A stretch of 64,000 nucleotides of DNA from Branchiostoma floridae (GCF_000003815.2 NC_049980.1:24826059-24890058), one strand, 5' to 3'; shown: positions 1 to 11,229, counted from the stretch's first letter. Program-made: numbers and translations. The notes: a model not told the origin generated them from the letters alone.

Positions 1-3000
1 ACACTGCGGGATGAACCGCAGGGCTGTCAGGAGTTGGTGCTTGGACAACAAGACCTGGAAGATTTTTGAGGGATAGAGAGAAAAATAAAGTCAATAGGAA
101 TATTATTACTGCATTGCTTATTCAGGCCAGGTGTTTGATTCTTCCCTCACCACTACCCATCATGGTTAAACAGCTCTGGCATTGCCCTCCCAAGAGTCAA
201 GTTTGTATTCCTGTTTCTCTTCCAAATAAGTGCATGTTATTCCACAATCTACAGATAACAGTACAACTAAATATGACCTCCTCACATTCAATCTCACCCC
301 AGACTCTTGTATTGACATTGTAGCTGGAAAAGTCCGAAAGAAAAAGAAACACTGTAGGATGTTTCAATAACAAAAACCTTCAGGATTTTCGCCCTTACTT
401 TTAAAATGCGTGTAGCAAACTACAAAGAAAGAAGACTGGTACAAAATACTCAAACCATACCAACCTCAATGATCTCCTCATTGGCTGTGGAGAGCCGTTT
501 GAGCATGTCCAGAGCCAGCTGGTGAGCAGGAGGATACACACTCTCCAGTGACAACATCAGGCAGGCAATGGGCTTGGAGTCACTCAGCACGTGGTACTGT
601 TGGAACAAGAAACAGTCTTTCTGTTTAATGAAATAATTTCCTGTAATATGGCCTGAAAAAAATGGGGGGGGGGGTGGCTGTCTTTTACTATGTCCAAGTT
701 TGTGGTCAAGGGAAAGTCAAAGGAGTTACTACATCATGTACTAGTATATCATCAATAGTTGTTTTAGATGTACCATTTCAAACTACATGCACAATGTGAT
801 TTCAGCTTTCAACAAAATCCCTGCAGATTATTGGTAGCAGTAGATTGTACTAAAAACATTCAAGACATTCAAAGTTATTTGATCACCTGTAGGAACTGAT
901 GCAGCTGGTAGAAGCAGTTGTTCTGCACCAAAGTGTTGATGACCAGCTCGTACAGGTAATGTTGGACTGGAATCTGGAACTGGCTCAGGGAACGGATATA
1001 CTCAACCAGCACTGCAACCATGAACTTGTATTTGATCTCCTACAGGAAAATACAAGTTGGATTCAATAAGTCCATAATGTTTAATGAACATTCAAATGTT
1101 TTACCACTCCTTTAGACTTTAACATGTATTTACCTTTTCTTTCATCTATGTTTAAGATGCATACTTACTTACAAGTTACATAAATTTACCTCTGTTTGTC
1201 ATAATGTATCTGTACTGATAGGATATCTATATTCACTAATTAAAAACTACTACTACTCAACTAGTACTACATGTAACTCTACTACTCATACTCAACTCCA
1301 GAAAGATATGGAAGACTTCAGCAACAACTTCCTAAGACAGGCCCCAGTGAGATCAGCCTCAGAGAATTGGAAAGACTTTAAAACGTCTTTACTGGATGCT
1401 GCCAATAAACACATCCCACGAAAGAAAGCAAGAAAACAACACAGCCAGCCATGGATAACCCCCCAGATCAGAAGGGCCATGCGCAAACGAGACAAATTGT
1501 ACACTAAAGCCAGGAAAACGAACACAGAAGAAGCGTGGTCCAAGTTTAAAGCCTGTAGAAAAGGTGTAAAACAAAGAGTAAGGAAAGCCCACAGTGTGTA
1601 TAAAGCAGATTTCCTGGAGGAAAATATCCAGGAGAACCCCAAGGCCTTCTGGAATTACATTAAGTCTCTAAAGCAGGACTCTACCAACATAACGTCTATC
1701 AGGCACCAGGGTATACTAACCTCCGACCCTAAGGAGAAGGCTGAAGCGTTAGGAGACCAGTTCAGCTCGGTCTTCACAAAGGAGAACCTGGACACCAGAC
1801 CAACACTTGGGAATCCTGTGACTCCCCCCATATCACAACTTCACATCTCAGTGGAAGGGGTAGCTAAACAACTTTCAGAGCTTAATCCCAACAAAGCTAC
1901 AGGCCCTGATGGTCTTCATCCTAGACTCCTGAAGTCAGTGTCCACACAGATTGCACCGGTACTGCAGACCATTTTTGCACAGTCCCTTGCTACAGGCGAT
2001 GTACCAGAAGACTGGAGGTCCGCCAACATCTCACCCATCTTCAAGAAGGGAGACAGGTCTTTACCATCAAACTATAGACCTGTCTCACTCACATCAGTCT
2101 GTAGCAAAGTTTTGGAGCATATTATTCATAGTCATATGATGAAACACCTTGATAAATACAATATATTGTCCCCTGCCCAACATGGCTTTAGGAAAGGCCT
2201 CTCTTGTGAAAGCCAGCTATTGGTCACGACTCACGACCTGACTAGTGCCCTTGACCAAGGAAAACAGGTTGACGCCATAGTGCTCGATTTCAGCAAGGCT
2301 TTTGATATGGTTCCCCACATTCGCCTTCTGAGTAAGCTCCAGCACTACGGCATCTCTGGTAATCTTTTGTCTTGGCTTCAAGCCTTCCTTACACAAAGGA
2401 CCCAGGCAGTTGTCCTTGATGGGGAGTCCTCGAAACCCACAAAGGTTTTGTCGGGAGTGCCCCAAGGAACTGTTCTGGGACCCCTCTTGTTCCTACTTTA
2501 CATAAATGATTTACCTGATATTGTTGGGTCCAACGTGCGTTTGTTTGCAGACGATTGCCTGCTTTACCGTATTATTGAACACCCAAGTGACGTACAAGGC
2601 TTACAAGCTGACCTTGACGCACTGACCCATTGGCAAAACCAATGGCAGATGTCCTTTAATCCATCTAAGTGCCACACACTTCATATAACCCACAAACGTA
2701 AACCAATTATTTCTCAATATGTTCTTTGTTCAGAAAACCTTACAAGTGTCAAAACTCACCCATATCTTGGTGTCCAACTATCTCATGACATGAAGTGGGA
2801 CACACATATAAAGTACGCAACTGGTAAAGCGAATCGAATACTGGCGGTCATTCGCCGCAATTTACAGCACTGCCCACCACGGGTCAAATCAACATGCTAT
2901 AAGGCGTTGGTGCGCCCGCACTTGGAGTACAGCGCAGCAGTGTGGGACCCCTATACTATCAGTGGGGCCCAGGCACTAGAAAGAGTGCAGCGTAGAGCGG

Positions 3001-6000
3001 CAAGAGTGACCGTCAACGATTATCGCAGAACCAGTAGTGTAACTGATATGCTCACAAGCCTACAATGGCCACTCCTCGCTGACAGAAGGAGAGACGCACG
3101 TCTAATCACTTTCTACAAAATTGTGAATGGCATCATAAACATATCCCCAACCCAGTATCTTAAACCTGCCCAACGCAGAACCAGAGGAAGTCACATGTTT
3201 AAGTATCAGTTAACCACAGCTAAAAGAGACTGTTTTAAGTTTTCTTTTTTCCCTCGGACGGTTGCCGAGTGGAACAGACTGCCGGGGCACACTGCCCAGG
3301 CCCCGTCAGTCGAGGCCTTTAAGGCCGGTTTGGCTGCCTTGCCCTAGTCCGCAAGCCACCCCCCCCCTCAGCGACGCCCCAGCAGGGGTTTTTAGAGGGT
3401 ACACAAGACGAAGACGAAGACTTGACTAACTGCTATTTGGCATACTACAATGCAATGTCTTGCCTAGATTGTGATATCTAAAACACACATTTGTAAGCTT
3501 AAAAGGACTATAAGGTATAAGATTTCTATTACCTTGTTATCCACAAAGATAGACAGCACATGTGTGTACATGTCTGACTGGTCGATCACAGCCTGGGACC
3601 TCTGTGGGCGTTTGGGTGTCCCTGTTCCCCTGGCCTGGGCAATCTCCACAGCCTGGGCATAGGCTGTCTCCTCCTCCAAGTATGATCTGTACACCTTCAG
3701 GAGACACAACAGTTTTATATGAATGCTTGTAACTCTTTGTTTCATACAGCTACAAGGCATTTATTCGATGGCAAATTGTCTCTATCTGTGCTGGAAAAAT
3801 ACAATAGTACATGCAATAGCATTGCAAAAAGAGACTATTGATGGCTTTGTACATAGGTCTTTGGAACCACCCAAATCACGAGATGAAAAATTACAGAAGA
3901 AAGGTTCAAATATTTACAGTGCTACACAACAATCCAGCATTATGCTGATGACATTTTCTGGCTTAGAAATTTATATACATATATGTAACCTTTATGTAAC
4001 AAGCTGGAGTTTTATGCCACAATATAGTCTATACTTTTAGCCCTACCCTGTTGAGCTTGTCAAATATACTGGCAATTGTTGGCAGGTTACACTGTCTGCC
4101 GGGAGTCAGCATCTGCTTACAGACTGACAGGATCACCATCTTACAATCCCTGTGGAGGACAGACAAATCTCATTTCATTTTCTCAGTAGAATGGACTTTA
4201 TACTTTAAACAGTGACATATATGCTTATCTTCTACTTGTAACACTACAGAAGGGCAATTAGGATAGCCGTAACATCACCTCTGCTTTAGTTTGAGTTCCA
4301 TGTCTTCCTGGCTGTAATGTTCCAAAGTAATGGTGAAAATATCAATATTGTAGTTTTTCTAACACATGCAGCTTTCAATCTTTAGGAAGGTTTAACCACT
4401 GATTATGTATGTAACAAGTATAAAAATGTAAGTAGAAAGTAACCTGCGCAGCAGTAGGAAGTCCATGAGACGACACTTGTCAGGAATCATGGTGACGAGA
4501 GGCTCCAGTTTAAGGCACACAGTCCACAGACACCCCAGCTTGGCATCAATTATGATGCTGGGCTGGAACACTATCCAGTTGGGGGAGTACAGCTCACAGT
4601 TGATCTCCTTCACCTCCGGACCAGCAACAGTAGGTACCCCTGGGGAGAGAGAGATGGTTTACTCCATAAGTCTGAGAGCCCTAGTCACATTCACAAATGT
4701 ACTTACCTCCTCAGCAACAATAAAAGAAAAGTACTTCTATTGTAATATTTTCTTTGCCAAAATTGAAACAAAAAGACCTTCAGTCAGTGTCAGGAAAGTT
4801 ATCAACATATTATTTGCTCAGTAGCTGTAGGACAAAAAAATATTCTAGTACATGTATCATAATAATTAGCATGGAACAATTTCATTTCTATAGAGCCAGT
4901 TCACGGTTTTTCATTGACTGTTTACTTCCTATTTGAATAAATGTCTAACTCTTGGCATGGATTTATATTTGAACTAACCTGTGACCCTGAGTTTGAAAGG
5001 TTTGATTGGCAGTGGTGACAGGACAGGGTGGTGGTAAGTCACATAGCCATCTGACTCTGTTTCACTCTGCAAAACAAGCACACAAGCACAAAACCTTTAT
5101 CAACACTTTTCTGATGCTTACAATCTAGCACATGATATTAGTATTGTATTCAGTAGTTTGGTTAATGCTATGATGCTAGTACGCAAGTCGATGAAATGTG
5201 GAGCGGCGAGGATGAGTGAGTGAGAAAATGTGGAGCAATATTATGCAAGGATTGACCTTCAGCCTATTCCTGTTTGTTGGAATTGTTCACGATCAATTTC
5301 AAATCTTTATAACTATTTGTAATACACATATAGATATCTCATTGGTTTTAAACATTTCAAACTAGTGTCCAAGGATGATGATGATGAAGACATGCATATA
5401 CATGAAGTAAGGGAAACTGGAAACTCTCTTCTACACAGCATACAAAGCTGCACCCCTTAAATCCAACATTATGACCAGGATAAAGAAGTCTCACTTGTAA
5501 TTTGATGTCAAAGATCATGGATGTCTTGGAAGCCTGATGATGAACCACAATCAGGTTATCCACAATGTTGACCGCAAAGCGTCCACTCATGTCCAGCCTC
5601 AGCACATTGGTCTTCTTGGCAGGGCTCTCCTTCTGCAGCTGGTACAGAACCACCTCAGCACTGGCGTGGCCCGGCCCGCGGGGCTGGTGGCGCAGGACAA
5701 TGATGTACACCTGGTAACAGAATGGTTATGGAGAAAGACAAGTATGCATCATTGTTTCAGCCAGGAGTACATGTACAAAGACTTTGCTCTCATTCATAAA
5801 TGCTGCACAGATGTGCTTGGAGGAAATGACAGATTCCACAACTTCTCACCCTAATGCCTTTACTCAGCCGGCCAACGGCCTGCAAGTTGTTGGTCATTAG
5901 GCCATATTGATTTGATAACATTTGTATATGGATGACATCCTCCGGGAAGTCCAAAATTGATGCGAGCGAGAGAATAATAAAAAAAAAGTTTGGCAAAAAA

Positions 6001-8865
6001 AAAAGTTGCCTCCAGTATGAAATCAAAGTGGCCAGGAAGGTTGAACATAGGACTAAACACACATAGTATGGTATACCAACAGCTAGGTGTAGGGACCAGT
6101 ACATCATATGGGTGCAAAACATTTTTTTCTTCTTGGACCAGAAAAAAACAGACCTGAAAAAAAAAACAGAGGAACAGGTTTCGCCAATTACAAAATGGAC
6201 ACACTATGTCGGCAGCCATTTGGGGTCTAACCGGGGGGCCAAGAAGACAACAAGAGCGAAGTCAAGTAGAGTTTATAGTTAATTGCACCAAGTTTCTACA
6301 GTCAAAGGTACAGAGACAGTTAGCCTTTATTACATGGAGATGGGATTCTAAAATGCAGTGGGAGTCCAATAATCCACCAAACAGATTCCTTTGTAGCAAA
6401 ATTGACCAATTACCATTGTTTTGAGTATTGCCAGTTCTCAAGTTTCCACAGACAATCAGGTCCAGGTTCATGTCCGGACCTGGAAATGATCCTCTGGACC
6501 TGAATTTTCTGTACTGGTCTCTCCCCCAACCAACAATAGATTTTCTTTTTTTCTGTCCTTATATTTCACATCTTATTCTTTGACTTTAGATTCATTTTGG
6601 CATTCTATGGCATTAGTTCTCTGTTTTCTGATCCTTTTTTTTTCAATCTACGGACTATTTGTGCTCATTCTACAGCTGCTTTGCACAATTTATTGTGTGG
6701 TCGAAAAATTTTTTTTTTTTTTGGAAATGGCCGAAAATTGGTGCGAGCGTGGATGTCATCCATATAATCAAATCAACGTGGCCTTATGAATAGCAGAATG
6801 CTCTTCATACTGTTCTCTCCTGAGCCATTTTCTTGACTGCTTTTGCAACTATGATATTAGTCCAAATCAATTATAATTCTTTCCAATATTTGCTAATGTC
6901 GAAGGTGGCTAAAGTAGACATGTATTATCTATACCACAGTTACTTTTTTTGTCTAGCAAAGCCAAACATTTCTGGGCTTAGAACCTGGATGTTTGAAATA
7001 AAGTAAGATACTGTAAATGCATTTTAAGTTCGCGGGGATCTAATTTCGCGGTAGCGGGAAAATGGACTTTTCGCGTGGATTTAAGTTCGCGGTAACACCA
7101 TAGACTGCAGTCTAATACCATAATAGAAAAATGTTCGCGGTGTTTTAAGTTCACGGTGAAGTGGTCACCGCAAAAACCGCGAATATTAATCCACCGCAAA
7201 TATTTCTGCATTTACAGTATGGTCACAATGGAGTAGACATGTAAGATAAACTACCTGTCCATATATCTGGGCCATGGTGACATCCCTTTCAAGTAAGCAT
7301 AGCTTGGGAGGTTTGGGTACAACTGGTAGATCCACCTCAAACTTCGGTAACTTGAATACCTGAAGAAAAATGATAAAGCAGTTCATGTGGCAACCTCAAG
7401 CTGGGAATCAAACCCACAACATTCACAGTATTAAAAAGAATCCCTCAATAGAACCTGAGTGTAGTACGTACTGTGGGTTGGGGTTTTGTGCGCGTTAAAA
7501 TTTGCGCGTTAAAACTTGCGCGTTAAAAACCTGCGCGTTAAAATATGCAAATTAGCTGATTCCCTGGGGATTTGAAAACTTTTTTGCCGCTTTTTAAATT
7601 AAAAGCTTGAAGATGATAACACAAAATGAAATAAAGTATTATATTGTTGCATTCTAGAGTACAATATCCCATTCTGTAAATATTCCAGGGGTTTTAAAGT
7701 AATTTTTAAATGTTAAGTTTTAACGCGCAAGAAAGGTTGACATTTGCATGTGAAACAATCTCCTTGAGAAAAGATGAAATGAAGCTTGTAGAATGGAGAA
7801 AAGCCTCAAGCAGTTATATTTTACAACACAAAGCCTCATATTAGTAATTTTTCCATGTATTTGTGTCAAATTCAAGTGATTTTGAAATCTTCTGGATATG
7901 CAAATTAACCTATTCCCAAGGGACCCAAAAAATGAGGGGCTTTTCAAACCAAAAATTCAGGTAGCAGAGGGTCACATTTTTCTGACTAAGAATTCATCAA
8001 TGCACAACTTAATTCTTTAACGCGCAGATTTTTAACGCGCGCGCAGATTTTTAACGCGCAGAAAACCCGTTCCCCGTACTGTACTAGTTTTATGTTATTA
8101 GCAAGTAGGCTGTTGCAACATTGCACACGACTGTGTTTCTTCGAATATTGAATAGCCTTAAATCTACATCTATTGTTGCATTATTACTATATAGCCAGTT
8201 GTGGTATACAATGTACCTAAGTTTGCCTTACATTGTACCCATTTTACAAATGTTGTGCAATAGACTTTGACTGACTGAGACTACACAAAAGTTGAAGCTT
8301 CTCTCACCTGCCCCGCCCTGAAGAGGTAGGGATGCAGCACGTTCCCTAGCGTGGAGGAGGACAACAACAGCAGGGCGCTCTCCGGCAGGTACACAAACCA
8401 GTTCACACTCACGTTGTACGTCTTCATGGACTTCAGTGTCTTCTTCTCAGGAATCACCTGATAGTACTCCAACCCGTGGTCTGTTATAAACACAACTTCG
8501 TTTATGGCCACCCAGTTGAACCCTATGATCTTAGTCGTCTTCCCTTTACAACTCTGCGAGTACTCTACCGGGTCTACTGCCTGCCCAAAGTTCATGAACT
8601 CCACGGTTTTGTAGCACCGCTGAATGGCCAGGATCTTCAAGTCATAGGAGAACTTGATGGATATGACACTTCCCTTGTCTTCCATTCGGAAGTTTATGGA
8701 GGTTTTGGCGTCTGGTCCCTTGACCACGACACCTGTGGCTCCTCCAGAGCGCACAGCGAAGACTTGCCTGTTGTTCTCATCGAAGAAGACGTTGTTGACG
8801 TTGGAAACAGGGTCAAAACGGATGGGAGAGCGCGACAGCTCCAGGTAGAAACTGTCGTCCGCCAT
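1..8865 (-). CDS. RMC1: RMC1 (C18orf8/Mic1), regulator of the MON1-CCZ1 complex, 3' partial
   Basis: Ten exons, all GT-AG and in phase: 8308-8865, 7255-7359, 5495-5710, 4979-5066, 4444-4639, 4047-4149, 3533-3694, 887-1039, 465-596 and 1-54 (runs off the window). They give about 589 residues, colinear with vertebrate RMC1. Recognisable blocks are QVFAVRSGGATGVVVKGPD near the N-terminus, AEVVLYQL and NIVDNLIVVHHQ in the beta-propeller part, and QAVIDQSDMYTHVLS, VQHYLYELVINTLVQ and YHVLSDSKPIACLMLSLES in the C-terminal Mic1 domain. Roughly 45-60 C-terminal residues are missing at the window edge. I chose the start at 8865 (MADDSFYLEL) over an upstream in-frame Met at 8931 because it aligns with the vertebrate N-terminus. 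In the family, RMC1 is a subunit that supports MON1-CCZ1, the exchange factor for Rab7, in late endosome/lysosome maturation, autophagy and cholesterol export. The 2.5 kb intron 1040-3532 contains an antisense LINE. Confidence 0.95.
1282..3422 (+). mobile_element. 5'-truncated non-LTR retrotransposon (CR1/Jockey-like LINE)
   Basis: Lies in an RMC1 intron, antisense to the host gene. It keeps the reverse transcriptase ORF and a short 3' UTR that ends in a tandem GAAGAC tail (about 3405-3422), as is common for CR1/L2-type LINE ends. The apurinic-like endonuclease that normally precedes RT is absent, so the copy is 5' truncated. The 5' boundary is approximate, and I found no clear target-site duplication. 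Confidence 0.85.
1308..3347 (+). CDS. LINE reverse transcriptase ORF (679 codons, uninterrupted)
   Basis: Non-LTR reverse transcriptase carried by the element. RT landmarks appear in order: NYRPVSLTSVCSKVLE, GFRKGLSCESQL, IVLDFSKAFD (catalytic Asp), LSGVPQGTVLGPLLFLLYINDL and FADDCLLYR (the catalytic F/YADD box, about residue 413). The C-terminal thumb and connector follow, with YSAAVWDPY, LERVQRRAARV and FFPRTVAEWNRLP. There is no stop or frameshift across 679 codons, so the insertion is young or was recently active. The first Met is probably internal to the original ORF2, since the endonuclease part is missing. The long minus-strand ORFs opposite it are shadows. Confidence 0.9.
   Translation: MEDFSNNFLRQAPVRSASENWKDFKTSLLDAANKHIPRKKARKQHSQPWITPQIRRAMRKRDKLYTKARKTNTEEAWSKFKACRKGVKQRVRKAHSVYKADFLEENIQENPKAFWNYIKSLKQDSTNITSIRHQGILTSDPKEKAEALGDQFSSVFTKENLDTRPTLGNPVTPPISQLHISVEGVAKQLSELNPNKATGPDGLHPRLLKSVSTQIAPVLQTIFAQSLATGDVPEDWRSANISPIFKKGDRSLPSNYRPVSLTSVCSKVLEHIIHSHMMKHLDKYNILSPAQHGFRKGLSCESQLLVTTHDLTSALDQGKQVDAIVLDFSKAFDMVPHIRLLSKLQHYGISGNLLSWLQAFLTQRTQAVVLDGESSKPTKVLSGVPQGTVLGPLLFLLYINDLPDIVGSNVRLFADDCLLYRIIEHPSDVQGLQADLDALTHWQNQWQMSFNPSKCHTLHITHKRKPIISQYVLCSENLTSVKTHPYLGVQLSHDMKWDTHIKYATGKANRILAVIRRNLQHCPPRVKSTCYKALVRPHLEYSAAVWDPYTISGAQALERVQRRAARVTVNDYRRTSSVTDMLTSLQWPLLADRRRDARLITFYKIVNGIINISPTQYLKPAQRRTRGSHMFKYQLTTAKRDCFKFSFFPRTVAEWNRLPGHTAQAPSVEAFKAGLAALP
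5899..6784. mobile_element. MITE with AGGCC-type terminal inverted repeats, interrupted by a second repeat
   Basis: The left end reads AGGCCATATTGATTTGAT, then ATATGGATGACATCC. The right end is its inverse, GGATGTCATCCATATAATC then AAATCAACGTGGCCT. The same family recurs at 35742-36115. Aligning the two by eye shows that the copy here is split: it matches up to about 6080 (GGTATACCAACAG) and resumes at about 6528 (ACCAACAATAGATT), with a different repeat in between. It lies in an RMC1 intron. Superfamily not determined. Confidence 0.7.
6080..6530 (+). mobile_element. GTCCGGACCTG-rich dispersed repeat nested in the MITE
   Basis: Related, in inverted orientation, to 61253-61655. Shared words include GGACCAG followed by an A-run and ACCTGA, ACAAGAGCGAAG, TTTCTACA, CAGTCAA, GTACAGAGACAG and GATCCTCTGGACCTGAA. 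The ends look like imperfect inverted repeats (AGGGACCAGTACA and TGTACTGGTCTCTCCC). The flanks resemble a short duplication (ACCAACAG and ACCAACAA). Non-autonomous; no coding potential seen. Confidence 0.6.
7009..7219. mobile_element. MITE with TACTGTAAATGC terminal inverted repeats
   Basis: About 207 bp, starting CTGTAAATGCATTTTAAGTT and ending as the inverse (GCATTTACAG). It is flanked by TA on both sides, which suits a Tc1/mariner-type TA target. The interior is rich in TTCGCGG and CCGCGAA. Related copies are at 57624-57798 and, degraded, about 58755-58957. Confidence 0.75.
7468..8084. mobile_element. Foldback-type repeat with arrays of TGCGCGTTAAAA at both ends
   Basis: The left end carries four units of TGCGCGTTAAAA at 14-16 bp spacing (about 7487-7552). 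The right end carries three of the inverse TTTTAACGCGCA (about 8016-8061). The outer sequences also pair imperfectly (GTACTGTGGGTTGGGGTTTT against AAAACCCGTTCCCCGTAC). One further TTTTAACGCGCAAG sits internally near 7727. The AT-rich interior has no ORF of note. It lies in RMC1 intron 1. Confidence 0.65.
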
Positions 8866-9280
8866 TTTCGATGTTTCCCATGACCAGGACGATTCTACTT
8901 TTACTAGGGATGTAAAGAAAACTTTATGCAATAGTCAGAGGTATTAAATTGTCAAAATAAGCATGGATCTTGACAAAAACCGTTACATAGTGAATCAGAT
9001 TATAGAGATCCGTCGATTTTCTGCAAATATTTGCATTACATGAATTGGGAAGTCACATGGAGCCAATGGAATAGTCTAAATATGACCTCCCGGTTATTGA
9101 CTTTTGACCCCAACTGGTGAGGAAGAAAACAGCATGGCGGTAGAGATGTGTAACTAGTGTGTGTAATCATGAGAAATTTGGGCCTTAATCATTGAATACG
9201 GAAAAAAACAAGACATCTTCTAAGTCCAGAAATAACTACAGAAGCTAGGCATTTGTTTGTCAGCCACGCTTCACCTTCCA
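8866..9280 (-). promoter_or_regulatory. RMC1 upstream region, probable promoter
   Basis: 415 bp between the RMC1 start and the gap. The start codon lies in AAAATGGCGGAC, a YY1-like context. A CCAAT box occurs at 9063-9067, about 200 bp upstream of the ATG. No TATA box was recognised. If PEX3 begins inside the gap, this could be a divergent promoter; that is inference only. Confidence 0.4.
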
Positions 9281-9380
9281 NNNNNNNNNNNNNNNNNNNN
9301 NNNNNNNNNNNNNNNNNNNNNNNNNNNNNNNNNNNNNNNNNNNNNNNNNNNNNNNNNNNNNNNNNNNNNNNNNNNNNNNN
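9281..9380. other. Assembly gap (100 N)
   Basis: Exactly 100 N, the conventional placeholder for a gap of unknown size. It sits between the RMC1 5' end and the first visible PEX3 exon, and no upstream PEX3 exon is visible on either side. Confidence 0.99.
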
Positions 9381-9773
9381 CACCTTTATACATGTATATG
9401 TTATAGTCTATCGCTGTACTTTTGTCGTGTCAATAAAGAATATTGTGTCTTAGTATTAACATCCATATCTTTTGTCCAGGTTTGACTCTGTTGATCAGTG
9501 ATACAAGACAAGCGGTACAAGAAGTGATCGGAAGGTGTGGTTATCAATATCCTTTTTACAATATTATATCCAATTTAAGACAAGTGATGCTATCTTTGTG
9601 CTGATTATACATTATGATTGTAGCTACCTTTACCTAGTCCAGTCCACAAATGTTTGAGGATCAGCGACTATGGTGGCTTCCAGCACCAGACTGTACTATG
9701 CCACACACTCACTTGTCTTCTTGCACGAAGTGCATAGAGCCTACTAGTTCCACTAGGCTTCGATATCTACTAC
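9381..9773. other. Unannotated stretch after the gap
   Basis: No coding exon recognised. An AATAAA at about 9431 followed by T/G-rich sequence could be a polyadenylation signal for something inside the gap, but nothing confirms it. Confidence 0.3.
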
Positions 9774-9779
9774 ATGTAC

Positions 9780-11020
9780 GAGGGTCTGCATGGGGGGGTC
9801 TTGGTAACGCTTAACGGTGAATTCAGGAGGCCCGGTAACGGTTAACGGTAAATTCAGGAGGCCCGGTAACGCTTAACGGTAAATTCAGAAGGAGTTACAA
9901 AACATAACACTGTTGAAAGTAACATTGGCGTAACCTATTTATACAACGCTAGAGTAGTTATATCAATGGGGGAAAATATCCGACTAATGACAAAGCAAAA
10001 GGTGCCCAGAACCCGGAGGAATGACAGTGGCAATGTCCATGACATCTGTAAATTGACGGAGGCAGATCTAGAGTTCCTGGCCCGCCACAGAGGCGGCGGC
10101 AGCAAATTTCTTATGGGGGGATTGAACTATTGTTTCAGCACATGGAGCGCCGAAGGCGCGACGCATCCCAGGGGGGTCCGGGGGTATGCTCCCCCGGGAA
10201 AATTTTAAAATCAAGACCCTCTTAAATGCGGTTTCCTGCATTTTCGGCAAATTTTGCCGACTGACCAAGCTAGGTTGGTTTTGACATTTTCATCAAATTG
10301 CACAATGATTATAGCTTTGGCGTCCACCCCCAGAGCTCCCGACATATTTTACCATTTCGAGCTCAGAAGGCACGGGACGTTGCAATATAAGTCCGGGAAA
10401 ATTAAAATCTGGACCGTCTGAAAACGCCATTAACTGCATTTTGAAGGACAGATTTTGCTGTAAGACGAAGCTAAATTAAATGACATTTTATTAGAGAGAA
10501 AAGTTTGTTGTGCCTTCCCACGCCCCTAACATATTTTCACCATGTCATCGTGAGCGCCAAAGGCGCCAGCCGTCGCAAGGAAGGTCCGGATAAACCTCAT
10601 TTTCTGCATTCTAGGAGTACTTTTTGCCTAAGCTAAGTTTGACACTGAAATCTGTACGAGTAATAAACTTTTTCAGGGCGACGCTTCCGCAACATATTTT
10701 ACCCTGTCCAGAGCCGAAGGCCGGGAGGCTCGGAGAAAATTTTAAAATCTGGACCCTTTGAAACGCCATTTCCTGCATTTTCCGGGGTTCTATCTGGCAT
10801 TTGACTTCGTGTGTATAACGGCTTACGAAGAATTTCTTGGTAACGCTTAACGGTGAATTCAGGATAAAAAATAACGGTTAACGTTGAATTAAAACGACCA
10901 ACAACGCTTCACGAAGAATATACCGATAACGATTAACGTTAAATTAGAGAGGGTCGGTAACGATTAACGGTGAATTAAAATGGCTCGTAACGCTTAACGG
11001 AAAAAGGCATGCAGACCCTC
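9780..11020. mobile_element. 1.24 kb non-autonomous TIR transposon with internal tandem arrays
   Basis: Terminal inverted repeats are GAGGGTCTGCATG (left) and CATGCAGACCCTC (right), and both flanks carry ATGTAC, a 6-bp target duplication. Each end has direct repeats of about 30 bp built on GGTAACGCTTAACGGTGAAT (9811-9891 and 10837-11000). The middle has about four degenerate units of roughly 190 bp, each with GAGCGCCGAAGGCGC or GAGCCGAAGG, CCGGGAAAATTTTAAAATC and CCATTTCCTGCATTTT. No transposase ORF. Superfamily not assigned. Confidence 0.75.
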
Positions 11021-11229
11021 ATGTACTAGTTTCACCAAGCTTTGCTAATTACTACTTCTGCTATACTATGCCATATACATGTATTTCCCAACAGGATTTC
11101 GACAGGGCAGGTAGCTAATGTGAGGTAGATGACATAGAGTCAGAGGTGTTAAATCTTATCAGTTTAGCTTTGGAATTGGATTGTATTGAATCCAGCTACC
11201 CCACCTAGCATGTTTGTTGTGAACTGCAG

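Noticed and set aside
1292-1642. Minus-strand ORF with hydrophobic segments
   Set aside because: Antisense shadow of the LINE reverse transcriptase ORF.
8866-8931. An upstream RMC1 start (MHKVFFTSLV...)
   Set aside because: In frame, but the 22 extra residues have no counterpart in the family, whereas MADDSFYLEL aligns with the known N-terminus.
9189-9453. ORFs spanning the N run
   Set aside because: They consist mostly of undefined residues across the gap and carry no information.
9780-11020. CRISPR-like array because of evenly repeated GGTAACGCTTAACGG units
   Set aside because: Eukaryotic context; the repeats are direct subterminal units inside an element with terminal inverted repeats and a target duplication, with no unique spacers of constant length.
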